Numbered from the stretch's first letter, positions 25,959 through 33,956 are shown. The stretch: DNA of 64,000 nt from Humitalea sp050632385 (GCF_050632385.1 NZ_CP192599.1:992001-1056000); one strand, 5' to 3'. Translations and numbers: made by a program. The notes: generated from the letters alone by a model not told the origin.

Positions 25959-26657
25959 GTGACCGACACGACCGTTGAGATCATCGAGACCGAAGAGACC
26001 CCCCGGGCACAGGCCATGGCGATGGCGACCACCCGTCGCGGTGGCGGCGCGCGCAAGGCCGCGACGGCCCGCAAGCCGGCCGTGAAGAAGGCCGCCCCGA
26101 AGAAGGCCGCCGCGCCGAAGAAGGCAGCGCCGAAGAAAGCCGCTGCCAAGAAGGCCGCCCCGAAGAAGGCCGCCGCCGCGAAGAAGGCAGCACCGAAGAA
26201 AGCCGCTGCCCCGAAGAAGGCCGCCGCCAAGAAGGCGACCGTGAAGAAGGCCGCGCCGAAGAAGGCCGCCGCCAAGAAGGCCGCTGCCCCGAAGAAGGCC
26301 GCGCCGAAGAAGGCCGCCGCGAAGAAGGCGACCGTGAAGAAGGCCGCGCCGAAGAAGGCCGCCGCCAAGAAGACGGCAGCCCCGAAGAAGGCCGCACCGA
26401 AGAAGGCCGCCGCCAAGAAGACCGCAGCCCCGAAGAAGGCCGCGCCGAAGAAGGCTGCAGCCCCGAAGAAGGCCGTCGCCAAGAAGGCCGCTCCGCGGAA
26501 GGCCGCGGCCCCCAAGCCCGTCGCGCCGCCCGCCAAGAAGGCCCCGTCGCCCGCCCGCAGCGAGGCCGCGAAGAAGGCCGCCGCCACGCGCGCCGCGAAG
26601 AAGGCCGCCGCCGCCGTCGTCATGCCGGTGGTGGACACCGCCGAACCGACGACCTGA
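25959..26657 (+). CDS. histone H1-like Lys/Ala-rich DNA-binding protein
   Basis: A 232-residue protein starting with GTG at 25959 (AAGGAG ten bases upstream). A short acidic head (TDTTVEIIETEETPRAQAMA) is followed by TTRRGGGARKAATARKPAVKKA. A long array of AAPKKAA/AAAKKA units then runs to about residue 185, a PKPVAPPAKKAPSPARSE proline-rich stretch and a final AAKKAAATRAAKKAAAAVV segment. This is the architecture of bacterial histone-H1-like (HC1/HctB/AlgP-like) nucleoid proteins that bind DNA through their lysines and compact or bridge it. The repeated composition makes the exact length prone to change between strains. It is preceded by a long non-coding leader and followed by a strong terminator. 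Confidence 0.85.
   Translation: MTDTTVEIIETEETPRAQAMAMATTRRGGGARKAATARKPAVKKAAPKKAAAPKKAAPKKAAAKKAAPKKAAAAKKAAPKKAAAPKKAAAKKATVKKAAPKKAAAKKAAAPKKAAPKKAAAKKATVKKAAPKKAAAKKTAAPKKAAPKKAAAKKTAAPKKAAPKKAAAPKKAVAKKAAPRKAAAPKPVAPPAKKAPSPARSEAAKKAAATRAAKKAAAAVVMPVVDTAEPTT
26080..26500 (+). repeat. tandem KKAA-coding repeat array
   Basis: Degenerate tandem repeats of 12-15 bases (gccgcgccgaagaag and gccgccaagaag types) encoding APKKA and AAKKA units. A larger unit encoding KKAAAKKATVKKAAPKKAA appears twice (about 26221-26280 and 26311-26370). Such arrays expand and contract by slippage or recombination; length variation between isolates is expected. Confidence 0.8.
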
Positions 26658-26692
26658 TCCTGGGGCGGGCGCCCTTGCGCCCGGCCTGAACC

Positions 26693-26734
26693 GAAGGGCG
26701 TCACCCGCGCAGGCGGGTGGCGCCCTTTCGCTTT
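26693..26734 (+). terminator. rho-independent terminator of the histone-like gene
   Basis: Long stem: arms about 26694-26708 and 26713-26727 with a GCAG-type loop and one non-canonical pair, followed by TTTCGCTTT. It lies about 35 bases after the stop of the histone-like gene and ends 18 bases before the acetyltransferase start, separating the two transcripts. Confidence 0.75.
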
Positions 26735-26751
26735 GTGGAAGGCATCGCGCC

Positions 26752-27216
26752 ATGCCCGACATCCGCCCCCTGCCTGCAGGCCACAGGGCGCTGCTGGCGC
26801 CTCTGCTGGGCGCCTACGCGGCCGATATGGCGCGGCACCTGGCGGGGGAGGCCCCGGCCAGCGGGCCGGCCATCGCCGCCATGCTGGACGCCGACCCACG
26901 CACCCAGGTGCTGGTCGCCTGGGACGGCGCGGCGCCGATCGGCTTCGCCATCATCTTCGAATTGACCGAGGCGGTGTTTTGCCGCGCCTGCGGCGCGCTG
27001 GACGACCTGTTCGTCACCCCCGACCAGCGCGGCCGCGGCATCGCGCGGGCGCTGATCGCCGCGACCGTCGCCCTTGGCCGCAGCCGCGGCTGGTCGCACC
27101 TGCGCTGGATCGTGCCGGAGGCGGATGGCGATGCGATCGCACTCTACGAACGCATCGCCGAACGCGCCGACTGGCGCTCCTACGTCATCCGCCTGGACCC
27201 CGGCGCGTCGCTGTAG
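26752..27216 (+). CDS. GNAT-family N-acetyltransferase
   Basis: A 154-residue GNAT acetyltransferase. The acetyl-CoA-binding motif A is LDDLFVTPDQRGRGIARALIAA (key residues QRGRGIA, about residues 90-97). Beta strands flank it: LVAWDGAAPIGFAIIF before and HLRWIVPEADGDAIALYERI after, the usual motif-B tyrosine region. Substrate unknown: GNATs act on amines of small molecules, protein N-termini or lysines. It ends one base short of the converging nitroreductase stop. No operon partner. Confidence 0.88.
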   Translation: MPDIRPLPAGHRALLAPLLGAYAADMARHLAGEAPASGPAIAAMLDADPRTQVLVAWDGAAPIGFAIIFELTEAVFCRACGALDDLFVTPDQRGRGIARALIAATVALGRSRGWSHLRWIVPEADGDAIALYERIAERADWRSYVIRLDPGASL

Positions 27217-27217
27217 G

Positions 27218-27814
27218 TCAGACCCGGCCTGTGCCGCCCCAGGCACCCAGGTGGGTAAAGGCGCCGATCGCGTGGCGCGTCCGGGGTGCGACCTCCTTCG
27301 CGGCCTGGGACTCCGACAGGATGGCGGGATCGCCGGCCCAGCCCATGGTAATGGCGGCCACGGCGTCATGCGTGTCGGGCACCTGGAAGGCCGTGCGGGC
27401 AGCGGCCGCGTCGAAGCCGGCCATCTGGTGCAACTGCATGCCCTCCGCCGCCGCGGCCAGCGCCATGTTCGCCGTGGCCTGGCCGACATCGTACCAGGCA
27501 TGGCGATTGGGCTCGCCATTATGGGCGAAGCTCTTGCGCGCGAAGGAGATGATCAGCACCGGCGCGCGGCCGGCCCAGGCCTGGTTGAAGGCACCCAGGC
27601 AGCCGAGCATGGCGGCATGTCCATCCCCGCCACGCCGCGTCACCAGGAAGGACCAGGGCTGGTCGTTGAAGCAGGACGCGGCCCAACGCGCGCCCTCAAG
27701 CACCCGGGCCAGGGTCGCGTCATCCGGCGCGCGGTCTTCATAGGCACGGGGCGACCAGCGGGACGCAAGCAGCGGCGGAATGGAATGATCGGCGGGGGCG
27801 GTGCGGTCGGTCAT
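27218..27814 (-). CDS. nitroreductase family protein
   Basis: FMN-dependent NAD(P)H oxidoreductase of the nitroreductase fold, 198 residues. Visible elements: SRWSPRAYEDRAPDDATL near the N-terminus (FMN phosphate-binding RxSxRxY region), ARWAASCFNDQPWSFLV, the dimer-interface segment YDVGQATANMALAAAAEGM and ITMGWAGDPAIL near the C-terminus. It resembles the putative NAD(P)H nitroreductases or dehydrogenases of unknown natural substrate. The start at 27814 was chosen by family alignment over an upstream in-frame ATG. Leftward, downstream of otnC by 28 bases, so possibly at the end of that transcript. Confidence 0.87.
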   Translation of the reverse strand: MTDRTAPADHSIPPLLASRWSPRAYEDRAPDDATLARVLEGARWAASCFNDQPWSFLVTRRGGDGHAAMLGCLGAFNQAWAGRAPVLIISFARKSFAHNGEPNRHAWYDVGQATANMALAAAAEGMQLHQMAGFDAAAARTAFQVPDTHDAVAAITMGWAGDPAILSESQAAKEVAPRTRHAIGAFTHLGAWGGTGRV

Positions 27815-27842
27815 GCGTGGTCTGGTCTTTCCATGAAGGGTA

Positions 27843-28475
27843 TCAGCCGAAGGTCGAAAGCAGGTCATCCACCTGCGCCGGCGTCAGCGAACGCGCCGGC
27901 AGGTCGCGCAGCAGAAGCGCCAGGCGCGCGGATTCCTCAAGCTCCTCCGCCGCATAGACGGCGTCGGTCAAGGTCGCACCGGACACCACCGGGCCGTGGT
28001 TCGCCAACAACAAGGCACGCGCGCCAAGCGCCGCCGCATGCACCGCCGGTTCCATCGCGGCATCGCCCGGCCGCCAATACGGCACCACCGGCAGGCTGCG
28101 CCCGACGCGCATGACGAAATAGGGTGTCAGCGGCGGAATGGGCGCGGCATCGCCCGGGCTCGCCAGGCAGGCGATGGCGGTCGCATAGGTCGAATGCAGG
28201 TGCACGACGGCCCCGGCCGAAGGGCGCGCATTCAGCACCGCGCGATGCAGGAAGACTTCCTTGGTCGGCTTGTCGCCCGACACATGCGACCAGTCCGGCG
28301 CCAGTTTCGACAGCCGCGCGGGGTCCAGGCTGCCCAGGCTGCTGTTCGTCGGCGTCATCAGGTAGCCATCATCCAGCCGCACGGAGATATTGCCCGCACT
28401 CCCCACCGAATAGCCGCGCGCGAACAGGCTGGCGCCGAAGCGGCACAGATCATCGCGGATCCGCGCCTCGGTCAT
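27843..28475 (-). CDS. otnC: 3-oxo-tetronate 4-phosphate decarboxylase OtnC (class II aldolase family)
   Basis: Class II aldolase/adducin fold, 210 residues. Zinc ligands are visible in VVHLHSTYATAIA (HLH) and LLLANHGPVV (His), and the substrate phosphate-binding NISVRLDDGYLMTPTNSSLG is typical. Paired with otnK, it would decarboxylate 3-oxo-tetronate 4-phosphate to dihydroxyacetone phosphate, completing breakdown of four-carbon acid sugars such as threonate or erythronate. The ATG at 28475 overlaps the TGA of otnK (ATGA); a GTG three bases upstream is a less likely start. Transcribed leftwards. Confidence 0.88.
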   Translation of the reverse strand: MTEARIRDDLCRFGASLFARGYSVGSAGNISVRLDDGYLMTPTNSSLGSLDPARLSKLAPDWSHVSGDKPTKEVFLHRAVLNARPSAGAVVHLHSTYATAIACLASPGDAAPIPPLTPYFVMRVGRSLPVVPYWRPGDAAMEPAVHAAALGARALLLANHGPVVSGATLTDAVYAAEELEESARLALLLRDLPARSLTPAQVDDLLSTFG

Positions 28476-29725
28476 CACGCGAAGGCCTTGAGGAAGAAGT
28501 CGCGCCCGCCGAAATTGCCGCTCTTGAGCGCCAGGTGCAGCCCGGTCGGTTCGGCAAAGGTCCAGGGCACGCCGGGGTCGATGGTGCGGCCGATGCGCAA
28601 GGCGCGCACGCCCAGCGCCTGCACCACGGCGCCCGAGGTTTCGCCGCCCGCGACCACCAGCCGGCCGACGCCGGCCGCGACCAGCGCTTGGGCGATGCGC
28701 GCCATGGCATCCTCCACCAGCGCGCCGGCGGCGTCGCGCCCAAGGCTCGCCTGCAAGGCCGCGACTTTTTCAGGGGGGGCCGAGGCCGCGATGACGATGG
28801 GGCGGCCCTGTTCGAGTTTGCCTGCACTCCAGGCGATGGCCTGTTGCGCCAGCGCTTCGGCATCCGGCGTCGCCAGCGCGTCCAGTTCCAGGGTCGGCAC
28901 CTGGTCCCGCGCGAAGCCGATCTGCGCCAGCGTGGCGCGCGAACAGGACCCCGCCACGACGGCACAAAAACCGCGCGCCTCGGGCAGGGATGCCGCGTCG
29001 CGGCGCGGTGGCAGGTGCTTCGACCCGCGAAAATTCTCCGGCAGGCCCATGGCGATGCCCGACCCGCCGATCAGCAGCGGATGCCGCGCCGCGGCCTCAC
29101 CCATCGCCATCAGATGCGCATCGGTCACCGCATCGACGATGGCATAGCGCCGGTCGCGTTCGGTCAGCGCGGTGATGTCGCGGCGGATGGCACTGGCACC
29201 CTGCTCCACCGTCGCGAAGGGGATCAGCCCCACGCCATGCGGCGTCTGCGCCGCCATGACGCGCACCAGGTTGGCATCGGTCATCGGCGTCAGCGGGTGG
29301 TTCTGCATCCCGCTTTCGTTCAGCAGGTGGTCGCCCACGAACAGATGCCCCTGGTAGACGGTCCGCCCATTCGTCGGGAAGGCGGGGCAGACCAAGGCGA
29401 TGGAAGCGCCAAGCCGCTTCATCAGGGCATCGGCGACGGGGCCGATGTTGCCCTCCGCCGTGCTGTCGAAGGTGCTGCACACCTTCTGCAGGATCTGGGT
29501 GGCGCCACCGGCCAGCAGGGCGTCCAGCGCGGCCAGGGATTGCGCCACCGCCTCGCCGACCGGCGCGGTGCGGGATTTCAGCGCGACGACGATCGCATCG
29601 GCCTCCGGCAGCGGGCCGTCCGGGACGCCGATGACCTGCACGGCGGTCATGCCGTTCTGCACCAGCATGGCGGCCAGGTCGGTGGCCCCGGTGAAATCAT
29701 CGGCGATGCAGCCGAGCAACGGCAT
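28475..29725 (-). CDS. otnK: 3-oxo-tetronate kinase OtnK (DUF1537 family)
   Basis: ATP-dependent kinase of the DUF1537/OtnK family, 416 residues. It begins MPLLGCIADDFTGATDLAAM, the conserved substrate-binding N-terminus. It has VCPAFPTNGRTVYQGHLFV in the N-terminal domain and LVVAGGETSGAVVQALG plus the C-terminal GVPWTFAE and LALKSGNFGGRDFF that form the nucleotide-binding part. It phosphorylates 3-oxo-tetronate made by a threonate or erythronate dehydrogenase, which is not seen nearby; nor are an otnI isomerase or a dedicated regulator. Coupled to otnC by a four-base overlap. Confidence 0.92.
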   Translation of the reverse strand: MPLLGCIADDFTGATDLAAMLVQNGMTAVQVIGVPDGPLPEADAIVVALKSRTAPVGEAVAQSLAALDALLAGGATQILQKVCSTFDSTAEGNIGPVADALMKRLGASIALVCPAFPTNGRTVYQGHLFVGDHLLNESGMQNHPLTPMTDANLVRVMAAQTPHGVGLIPFATVEQGASAIRRDITALTERDRRYAIVDAVTDAHLMAMGEAAARHPLLIGGSGIAMGLPENFRGSKHLPPRRDAASLPEARGFCAVVAGSCSRATLAQIGFARDQVPTLELDALATPDAEALAQQAIAWSAGKLEQGRPIVIAASAPPEKVAALQASLGRDAAGALVEDAMARIAQALVAAGVGRLVVAGGETSGAVVQALGVRALRIGRTIDPGVPWTFAEPTGLHLALKSGNFGGRDFFLKAFA

Positions 29726-29792
29726 GGTCGTGTCCTATCGCGCGTGGCGGGGGATGGGGCGGCAGTCGTGCATCGACGTCAAGCGGGCCCCG

Positions 29793-30662
29793 TCAACCAG
29801 GCAGGGCCAGCACGTCGCGATGGCCGACGCGGACGGACAGGCGCCCCTCCATCGCCTGGCGCAGGCGCGCGGCCTCCCACGCGCCGATCGCGGCGCGGTG
29901 GCGGTGTTCCTGCTGCATGGCGGCATCGGTGTGCCCGGTCGCAAGATCGGCGGCCATGGCCGATGCCTGGCGCGGAATGCGCCAGTCGGACGGCGCCGTG
30001 GCCACCGCAAAACCCCGCGCGGCAAAGGCCGCGGCGATGGCCGCCGGCGCCGCCGGCCCCAGCGCCCGCCCGCTAAACCCCTTGTCGCGCAACTGGTCGC
30101 GCCGAAAACCTCGGGCGACCAGGGCATCGGCCCGGTGCGGCGGCGTGAACACGTCGCGCCCGCTGACATTCAGCGCCGCGTAGAAGGGGATACGCCGCAC
30201 AGCGAGGCCCGCCGCCATCCGCTGCACCCAATCCTCCGACACAAGGTCGCAGAGCGCCGAATTCACCACCGCATCGGCGTTCACCAGCGGCAAGTTGCCC
30301 GGCGCGCCATTCAGGTCGGCGATCAGCCCCTCGATCCGCCAGGCGCCGCCGGGGGCATGCACCAGCATGGTGCGCCGGCCCGGCATGGTGACGGTCAGCC
30401 CGATCTCGTCGGCCCGGTCGGCGATGGTGTCGAAGGCACGCTCGATCAGCCGGATATCCGCATCGACCAGCGTCCAGGCCTGGGCGCGCCCGATCAGCGG
30501 CGCCAGCCAGCGGAACAGGCTGCCGGTGCCGGCGCCGAGGTCCAGGATGCGCGGGCGCGCGGGCAGCGCGTCGGCCAGCCGCACCGCCAGGTCGATGTCG
30601 CGGGCCATGGCATCGAAGGGCTCGCGCTGGTCCAGCCAGTCGCCGTCAAACGCCTCGGTCAT
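29793..30662 (-). CDS. class I SAM-dependent methyltransferase
   Basis: A 289-residue Rossmann-fold methyltransferase. SAM-binding motif I is ILDLGAGTGSLFRWL (about residues 39-53), the motif II acidic end is WTLVDADIRLIERA (VDAD) and motif IV is VNADAVVNSALCDLVSEDW. Acceptor unknown. Its ATG overlaps the TGA of the upstream glycosyltransferase gene (30659-30662), so it is the last gene of a five-gene leftward operon with a RibD-type reductase, a dehydrogenase and a pterin-synthase-like protein. That context suggests methylation of a small heterocyclic product rather than of nucleic acid or protein. Confidence 0.85.
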   Translation of the reverse strand: MTEAFDGDWLDQREPFDAMARDIDLAVRLADALPARPRILDLGAGTGSLFRWLAPLIGRAQAWTLVDADIRLIERAFDTIADRADEIGLTVTMPGRRTMLVHAPGGAWRIEGLIADLNGAPGNLPLVNADAVVNSALCDLVSEDWVQRMAAGLAVRRIPFYAALNVSGRDVFTPPHRADALVARGFRRDQLRDKGFSGRALGPAAPAAIAAAFAARGFAVATAPSDWRIPRQASAMAADLATGHTDAAMQQEHRHRAAIGAWEAARLRQAMEGRLSVRVGHRDVLALPG

Positions 30663-31717
30663 GCGGGATCATCCAGGATGGCGGCGAAGCGGGCCGCCTG
30701 GTCGTGCCACCGTGGCAGCAATTGGCCGGCGGCCCAGGCGGCATCGGCCATCTGGGCGCGGATCGCGCGGTCGTACATCGGCCGGCGCATGCCGCGCGAC
30801 AGGCTGACGGCATCGCCGGGTGCCGCCACGATCGCGGTGCCGGGGCTGGCGAGGTCGCCGATCGCCCCGCCCGCGGTGATCGCCAGCGGCAGGCCGCGCG
30901 CCAGCGCCTCGGCCGCCGCCATGCCATAGCCTTCCCAATGCGTCGCCAGGGCAAACAGGTCCGACCGCGCGTAAAGCGCTTCCAGCGCGTCGCCGGCCAT
31001 TTCCCCCCCGAACACCACGCGATCGGCGATGCCGAGGTCGCGCGCCAGGCCTCGCAGCGCCTCGGCATGGGCGGGGTCGCGGTTGGCGCCGACGATGGTC
31101 AGCGACCAATCGAGGTCGATGAGGCGGCCGAGTGCGTGCAACAGCACGTCATGCCCCTTGCGCGGCAGCAGCGTGCCGACCGACAGGATCACACAGCCCG
31201 GCCCGCCGCTGCCGCCGCTGCGGGGGGCGGGGTCGGTGCCCGGTTCGACAACGGCGATGCGGCCGGCGTCCACGGCAAAATCCGGCGCCAGCCGTTCGGC
31301 GGTCAGCCGCGACGTCGCGACCAGATGCGCCATGGCGGGGAAAAGGGCGGACTCCCGCGCCAGCAACTCGGCGCGGTCCGCCGCCGACAGCCCGGTTTCC
31401 AGCGACGTCGGGTGATGGATCAGCCCGACCGCCCGCCGCGCCCGCAGACTGCCTTCAAGCCCGGCGAAGGCGGGCAGGCACAGCCCATCCACGACGATGC
31501 GCGAGGTATGCGGGATCGTCTCCAGCGCCGCGCGCGCCGCGGCCTCGGCCACGGCATCCGGCAGCGGGTGGCGCCCTGGCAATTCGACCACCGTCACCGG
31601 CCGCCCCGCCTCGCGCAGCCCCGCGATCAGGCGGCGGTCGTAGCCGTAGCCGCCGCTGATCGTGTCGATGCTCCCGGGCACCAGCAACGCAATGGGGGGC
31701 AGCGCGACAGGGGTCAT
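30659..31717 (-). CDS. glycosyltransferase family 4
   Basis: A 352-residue GT-B glycosyltransferase. The C-terminal domain has GCVILSVGTLLPRKGHDVLLHAL (sugar-nucleotide-binding loop, key residues GTLLPRKGH), LTIVGANRDPAHAEALR and the catalytic EX7E region FALATHWEGYGMAAAEALARGLP. The N-terminal domain contains VPGSIDTISGGYGYDRRLIAGL. Most likely a retaining transferase acting on a sugar nucleotide; acceptor unknown. It overlaps both neighbours by ATGA, linking it tightly to the pterin-synthase-like gene upstream and the methyltransferase downstream, and so probably glycosylates the product of this operon. Confidence 0.85.
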   Translation of the reverse strand: MTPVALPPIALLVPGSIDTISGGYGYDRRLIAGLREAGRPVTVVELPGRHPLPDAVAEAAARAALETIPHTSRIVVDGLCLPAFAGLEGSLRARRAVGLIHHPTSLETGLSAADRAELLARESALFPAMAHLVATSRLTAERLAPDFAVDAGRIAVVEPGTDPAPRSGGSGGPGCVILSVGTLLPRKGHDVLLHALGRLIDLDWSLTIVGANRDPAHAEALRGLARDLGIADRVVFGGEMAGDALEALYARSDLFALATHWEGYGMAAAEALARGLPLAITAGGAIGDLASPGTAIVAAPGDAVSLSRGMRRPMYDRAIRAQMADAAWAAGQLLPRWHDQAARFAAILDDPA

Positions 31718-32118
31718 CAGCCGACGGCCGCCTCATAGGCCGCCCAGGCGAGCGGGCTTTCGCGCAGCAGCACCTTCACCGCCTCCACCTTCTTGCCACC
31801 ATCGCCAAGCCGCCCATCCTTCAGCGCCGCGCATAGCTCGCCATGCACATGCAGGCAGAGGAACTCCGTCGTCGTGTTTTTTCCGGCAAACACCGGCAGC
31901 GTGTCGAGGTTGTTGTAGTCGAACCCGTCCAGGATCTTTCGCAATTCCACCCGGGCCGCCGCGATATCGACCAGCAGGTTGGCGGCATCCAGGGCCGGCG
32001 CGCGGAATTCCGCCTCCACCACGAAGGTCGCGCCATGCACGCGCTGCGCCGGGCCGAATTCCTCGCCGCGAAAGGAATGGGCGATCATCACGTGGTCGGC
32101 GACGGTCAGGCTGAACAT
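31717..32118 (-). CDS. 6-pyruvoyl-tetrahydropterin synthase/QueD-fold protein with altered active site
   Basis: A 133-residue protein of the PTPS/6-carboxytetrahydropterin synthase fold. It keeps one zinc-type histidine (His14 in MIAHSF) and another in RVHGATFVVEAEF (His28), the substrate-end glutamate in TTTEFLCLHVHG and the terminal VLLRESPLAWAAYE (pterin-binding Glu in the family). It lacks the usual HGH pair (HGA instead) and the catalytic cysteine four residues before it (Ala24 here). It therefore may not perform the standard PTPS or QueD reaction. The GPAQRVHGAT block seems to mark a distinct subgroup that I recall being labelled 6-carboxytetrahydropterin synthase. It sits between a dehydrogenase and a glycosyltransferase in one operon. 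Confidence 0.8.
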   Translation of the reverse strand: MFSLTVADHVMIAHSFRGEEFGPAQRVHGATFVVEAEFRAPALDAANLLVDIAAARVELRKILDGFDYNNLDTLPVFAGKNTTTEFLCLHVHGELCAALKDGRLGDGGKKVEAVKVLLRESPLAWAAYEAAVG

Positions 32119-32130
32119 GCGCGAATTCCT

Positions 32131-33108
32131 TCAGGCGTAGGTGACGACGGGGCAGGGGGCACCGGCGGGGCCGCCGTCCAGCCCCAGCAGCCCCGCCATG
32201 CGGGCGGGCAGATCGGCAAAGGCGGTCGGCGTACCGATCAACGCATCCAGCCGCGGGTCGTCAAGCAGCGACAGCGCCAGGCCCAGCCGTTCGGCATAGC
32301 TGCGCCGGCCGCGCATCACCGGGCTGACCGCGCCGACCTGGGTGCTGATCAGGGACAGGCGGCGCGAATGGAACGCCTCGCCCAGCGGCAGGTTGCAGAC
32401 GGTGTCGCCGAACCAGGAGGCTTCGAGGATACGCGCCTCAAACGCCGCGGACCGCAGCGCCAGGCGCAACCCCTCGGGGTTGGCGCTGGCATGCACGATC
32501 AACTCATGCGCCTGCGTCGCCGCATCCGGCAGGCAGAAGCGCAGGCCGAGCGACGCCGCCAGGGCGGCACGGCCCGGATCGCTGTCGCATAACACCAGGT
32601 CGATGCCGGGAAATCGCGACAACAGATAGGCCGCCAGCAGGCCGACGACCCCGGCGCCGATGACCAGCACCCGTTCCCCCGGCACCGGCCGCGCGTCCCA
32701 GACGATGTTCAGCGCGGTTTCCATATTGGCCGCCAAGGTCGCGCGGGCATCGGGCACGCCATCGGGCACCAGCGCGCACATGCCGGCCGGTGCCAGGAAA
32801 CGGTCCTGGTGCGGGTGCAGCACGAAGACGCGCCGGCCAAGCAGTGCTTCCGGCCCATCCTCGACCAGCCCCACGGCCGCGTAGCCGTATTTGACGGGGA
32901 AGGGGAAGGCGCCCTGCATCATCGGGCAGGCCATCGCCGCCCATTGCGATTCCGGCACGCGGCCGGTGAAGACCAGCCGTTCAGTCCCGCGCGAAATCGC
33001 CGTCGCCAGGCACCGCACCAGCGCCTGGTCGGGCGCGCGCGGGGGCAGGACTTCGTCGCGCAGCACGCCCTGGCCGGGCGCGACGGTCCAGAAGGCCCGC
33101 GCCATCAT
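32131..33108 (-). CDS. medium-chain dehydrogenase/reductase (BchC-like)
   Basis: A 325-residue MDR-superfamily protein. It has the pattern AISRGTERLVFTGRVPESQ, PFPVKYGYAAVGLVEDGP and VFVLHPHQDRFLAP in the GroES-like domain, and the Rossmann motif VLVIGAGVVGLLAAYLL followed by LVLCDSDPGRAALA. The structural four-cysteine zinc lobe of classical alcohol dehydrogenases is absent. The SRGTE and KYGY segments are those of BchC-like (bacteriochlorophyllide dehydrogenase-related) proteins, but no photosynthesis gene is present, so it is a paralogue with another substrate. The start is ATG 33108 or 33105, overlapping the stop of the RibD-type gene; 12 bases separate it from the next gene. Confidence 0.83.
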   Translation of the reverse strand: MMARAFWTVAPGQGVLRDEVLPPRAPDQALVRCLATAISRGTERLVFTGRVPESQWAAMACPMMQGAFPFPVKYGYAAVGLVEDGPEALLGRRVFVLHPHQDRFLAPAGMCALVPDGVPDARATLAANMETALNIVWDARPVPGERVLVIGAGVVGLLAAYLLSRFPGIDLVLCDSDPGRAALAASLGLRFCLPDAATQAHELIVHASANPEGLRLALRSAAFEARILEASWFGDTVCNLPLGEAFHSRRLSLISTQVGAVSPVMRGRRSYAERLGLALSLLDDPRLDALIGTPTAFADLPARMAGLLGLDGGPAGAPCPVVTYA

Positions 33109-33893
33109 GCCGCCGGCTGCCTTGGGCGGGCGCCGTCCAACTGCATGTCCACCAGGATGTCGCAGCCAAGCGGATAGACCGCCCAGGGGCAGCGCAGCCC
33201 GTCGGCGATGCACTGCACCTCCGGCAGGACAAACGACGCCCGGCCCGAACCCAGGATCAGCGGCGCGATCGTGACATGCAGCCGGTCCAGCAGCCCTGCC
33301 ATGAGGAAACGCGACACGGTCACGCCGCCGCCTTCCACAAAAACCCGCGTCAGCCCGCGCCCGGCCAGCACCGCCAGCAGGGCGGCGAGATCGCAGCCTG
33401 TCCTGACGTCGGGCGGCACGCGCAGCACCTCGGCCTGGCCATGGGTATCGGGGCCGGCCGTGGTCGTGACCAGCATGCTCGGCGGACCTTCCTGGAAAAC
33501 GCGATACGCGGCGCCGAGCCGGCGCGCCGGGTCCAGCACGACCCGCAGCGGATGCGGCCCCGGCACCAGCCGCGTGGTCAGTTGCGGATCATCCGCCGCG
33601 ATCGTGCCGGCGCCCACCAGCACGACATGGCACAGCGCGCGCAGCCGATGCGTATGCAGGATGTCCTCGGCCCCGCCGATCCATTGCGACGCGCCATTCG
33701 CGGTCGCGATCCGCCCATCGAGCGATTGCGCCAGCCGGCCCACCACCATGCAGGCGCGCAGACGGTTGGGCGCGTCGAGGACGGGCGCGAAAAGCCGCGA
33801 CAGGGGATGGTCCGGCAAGGCGGCCAGGTCATCCTCGCCCCACGCCCTCGCGCTGAGCGCTGCCCAGGCGGCATCTGTCGCTGCGTCTGTCAT
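33105..33893 (-). CDS. RibD C-terminal-type (DHFR-like) reductase
   Basis: A 262-residue protein equivalent to the reductase half of RibD, without the deaminase half. Signatures: VVGRLAQSLDGRIATANGASQWIGG (key residues SLDG and SQWI), VLVGAGTIAADDPQLTTR, PLRVVLDPARRL and RVFVEGGGVTVSRFLMAGLLD (substrate and NADPH binding). In riboflavin synthesis this domain reduces the ribosyl side chain of a pyrimidine; in stand-alone form it could reduce a pterin or a related intermediate. It is the first gene of the five-gene operon. About 90 residues of N-terminal extension precede the reductase core. A hairpin at 33916-33941 lies between it and the flagellar genes. Confidence 0.85.
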   Translation of the reverse strand: MTDAATDAAWAALSARAWGEDDLAALPDHPLSRLFAPVLDAPNRLRACMVVGRLAQSLDGRIATANGASQWIGGAEDILHTHRLRALCHVVLVGAGTIAADDPQLTTRLVPGPHPLRVVLDPARRLGAAYRVFQEGPPSMLVTTTAGPDTHGQAEVLRVPPDVRTGCDLAALLAVLAGRGLTRVFVEGGGVTVSRFLMAGLLDRLHVTIAPLILGSGRASFVLPEVQCIADGLRCPWAVYPLGCDILVDMQLDGARPRQPAA

Positions 33894-33915
33894 TCACCGC
33901 GTTGTATGGCCCATC

Positions 33916-33941
33916 GGCCGCGCCGCCGGAAGGGCGCGGCC
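33916..33941. terminator. GC-rich hairpin at the end of the flagellar operon
   Basis: Perfect nine-base stem (33916-33924 and 33933-33941, eight-base loop) in the 63-base gap between the FlgN-like stop and the RibD-like start. It lacks a U-tract, so termination may be partial and some read-through from flgI into the pterin-like operon is possible. Confidence 0.4.
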
Positions 33942-33956
33942 CTTCAGGCCCCTCCT

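Noticed and set aside
26080..26500. CRISPR-like or satellite array
   Set aside because: The repeats are in frame, encode KKAA units and lack unique spacers; they are part of the histone-like gene.
32131..33108. BchC of bacteriochlorophyll synthesis
   Set aside because: Similar family signature, but no other photosynthesis gene is present and the operon partners are pterin-like enzymes.
33916..33941. Strong intrinsic terminator after the flagellar genes
   Set aside because: Good stem but no U-tract; listed only as a low-confidence hairpin.
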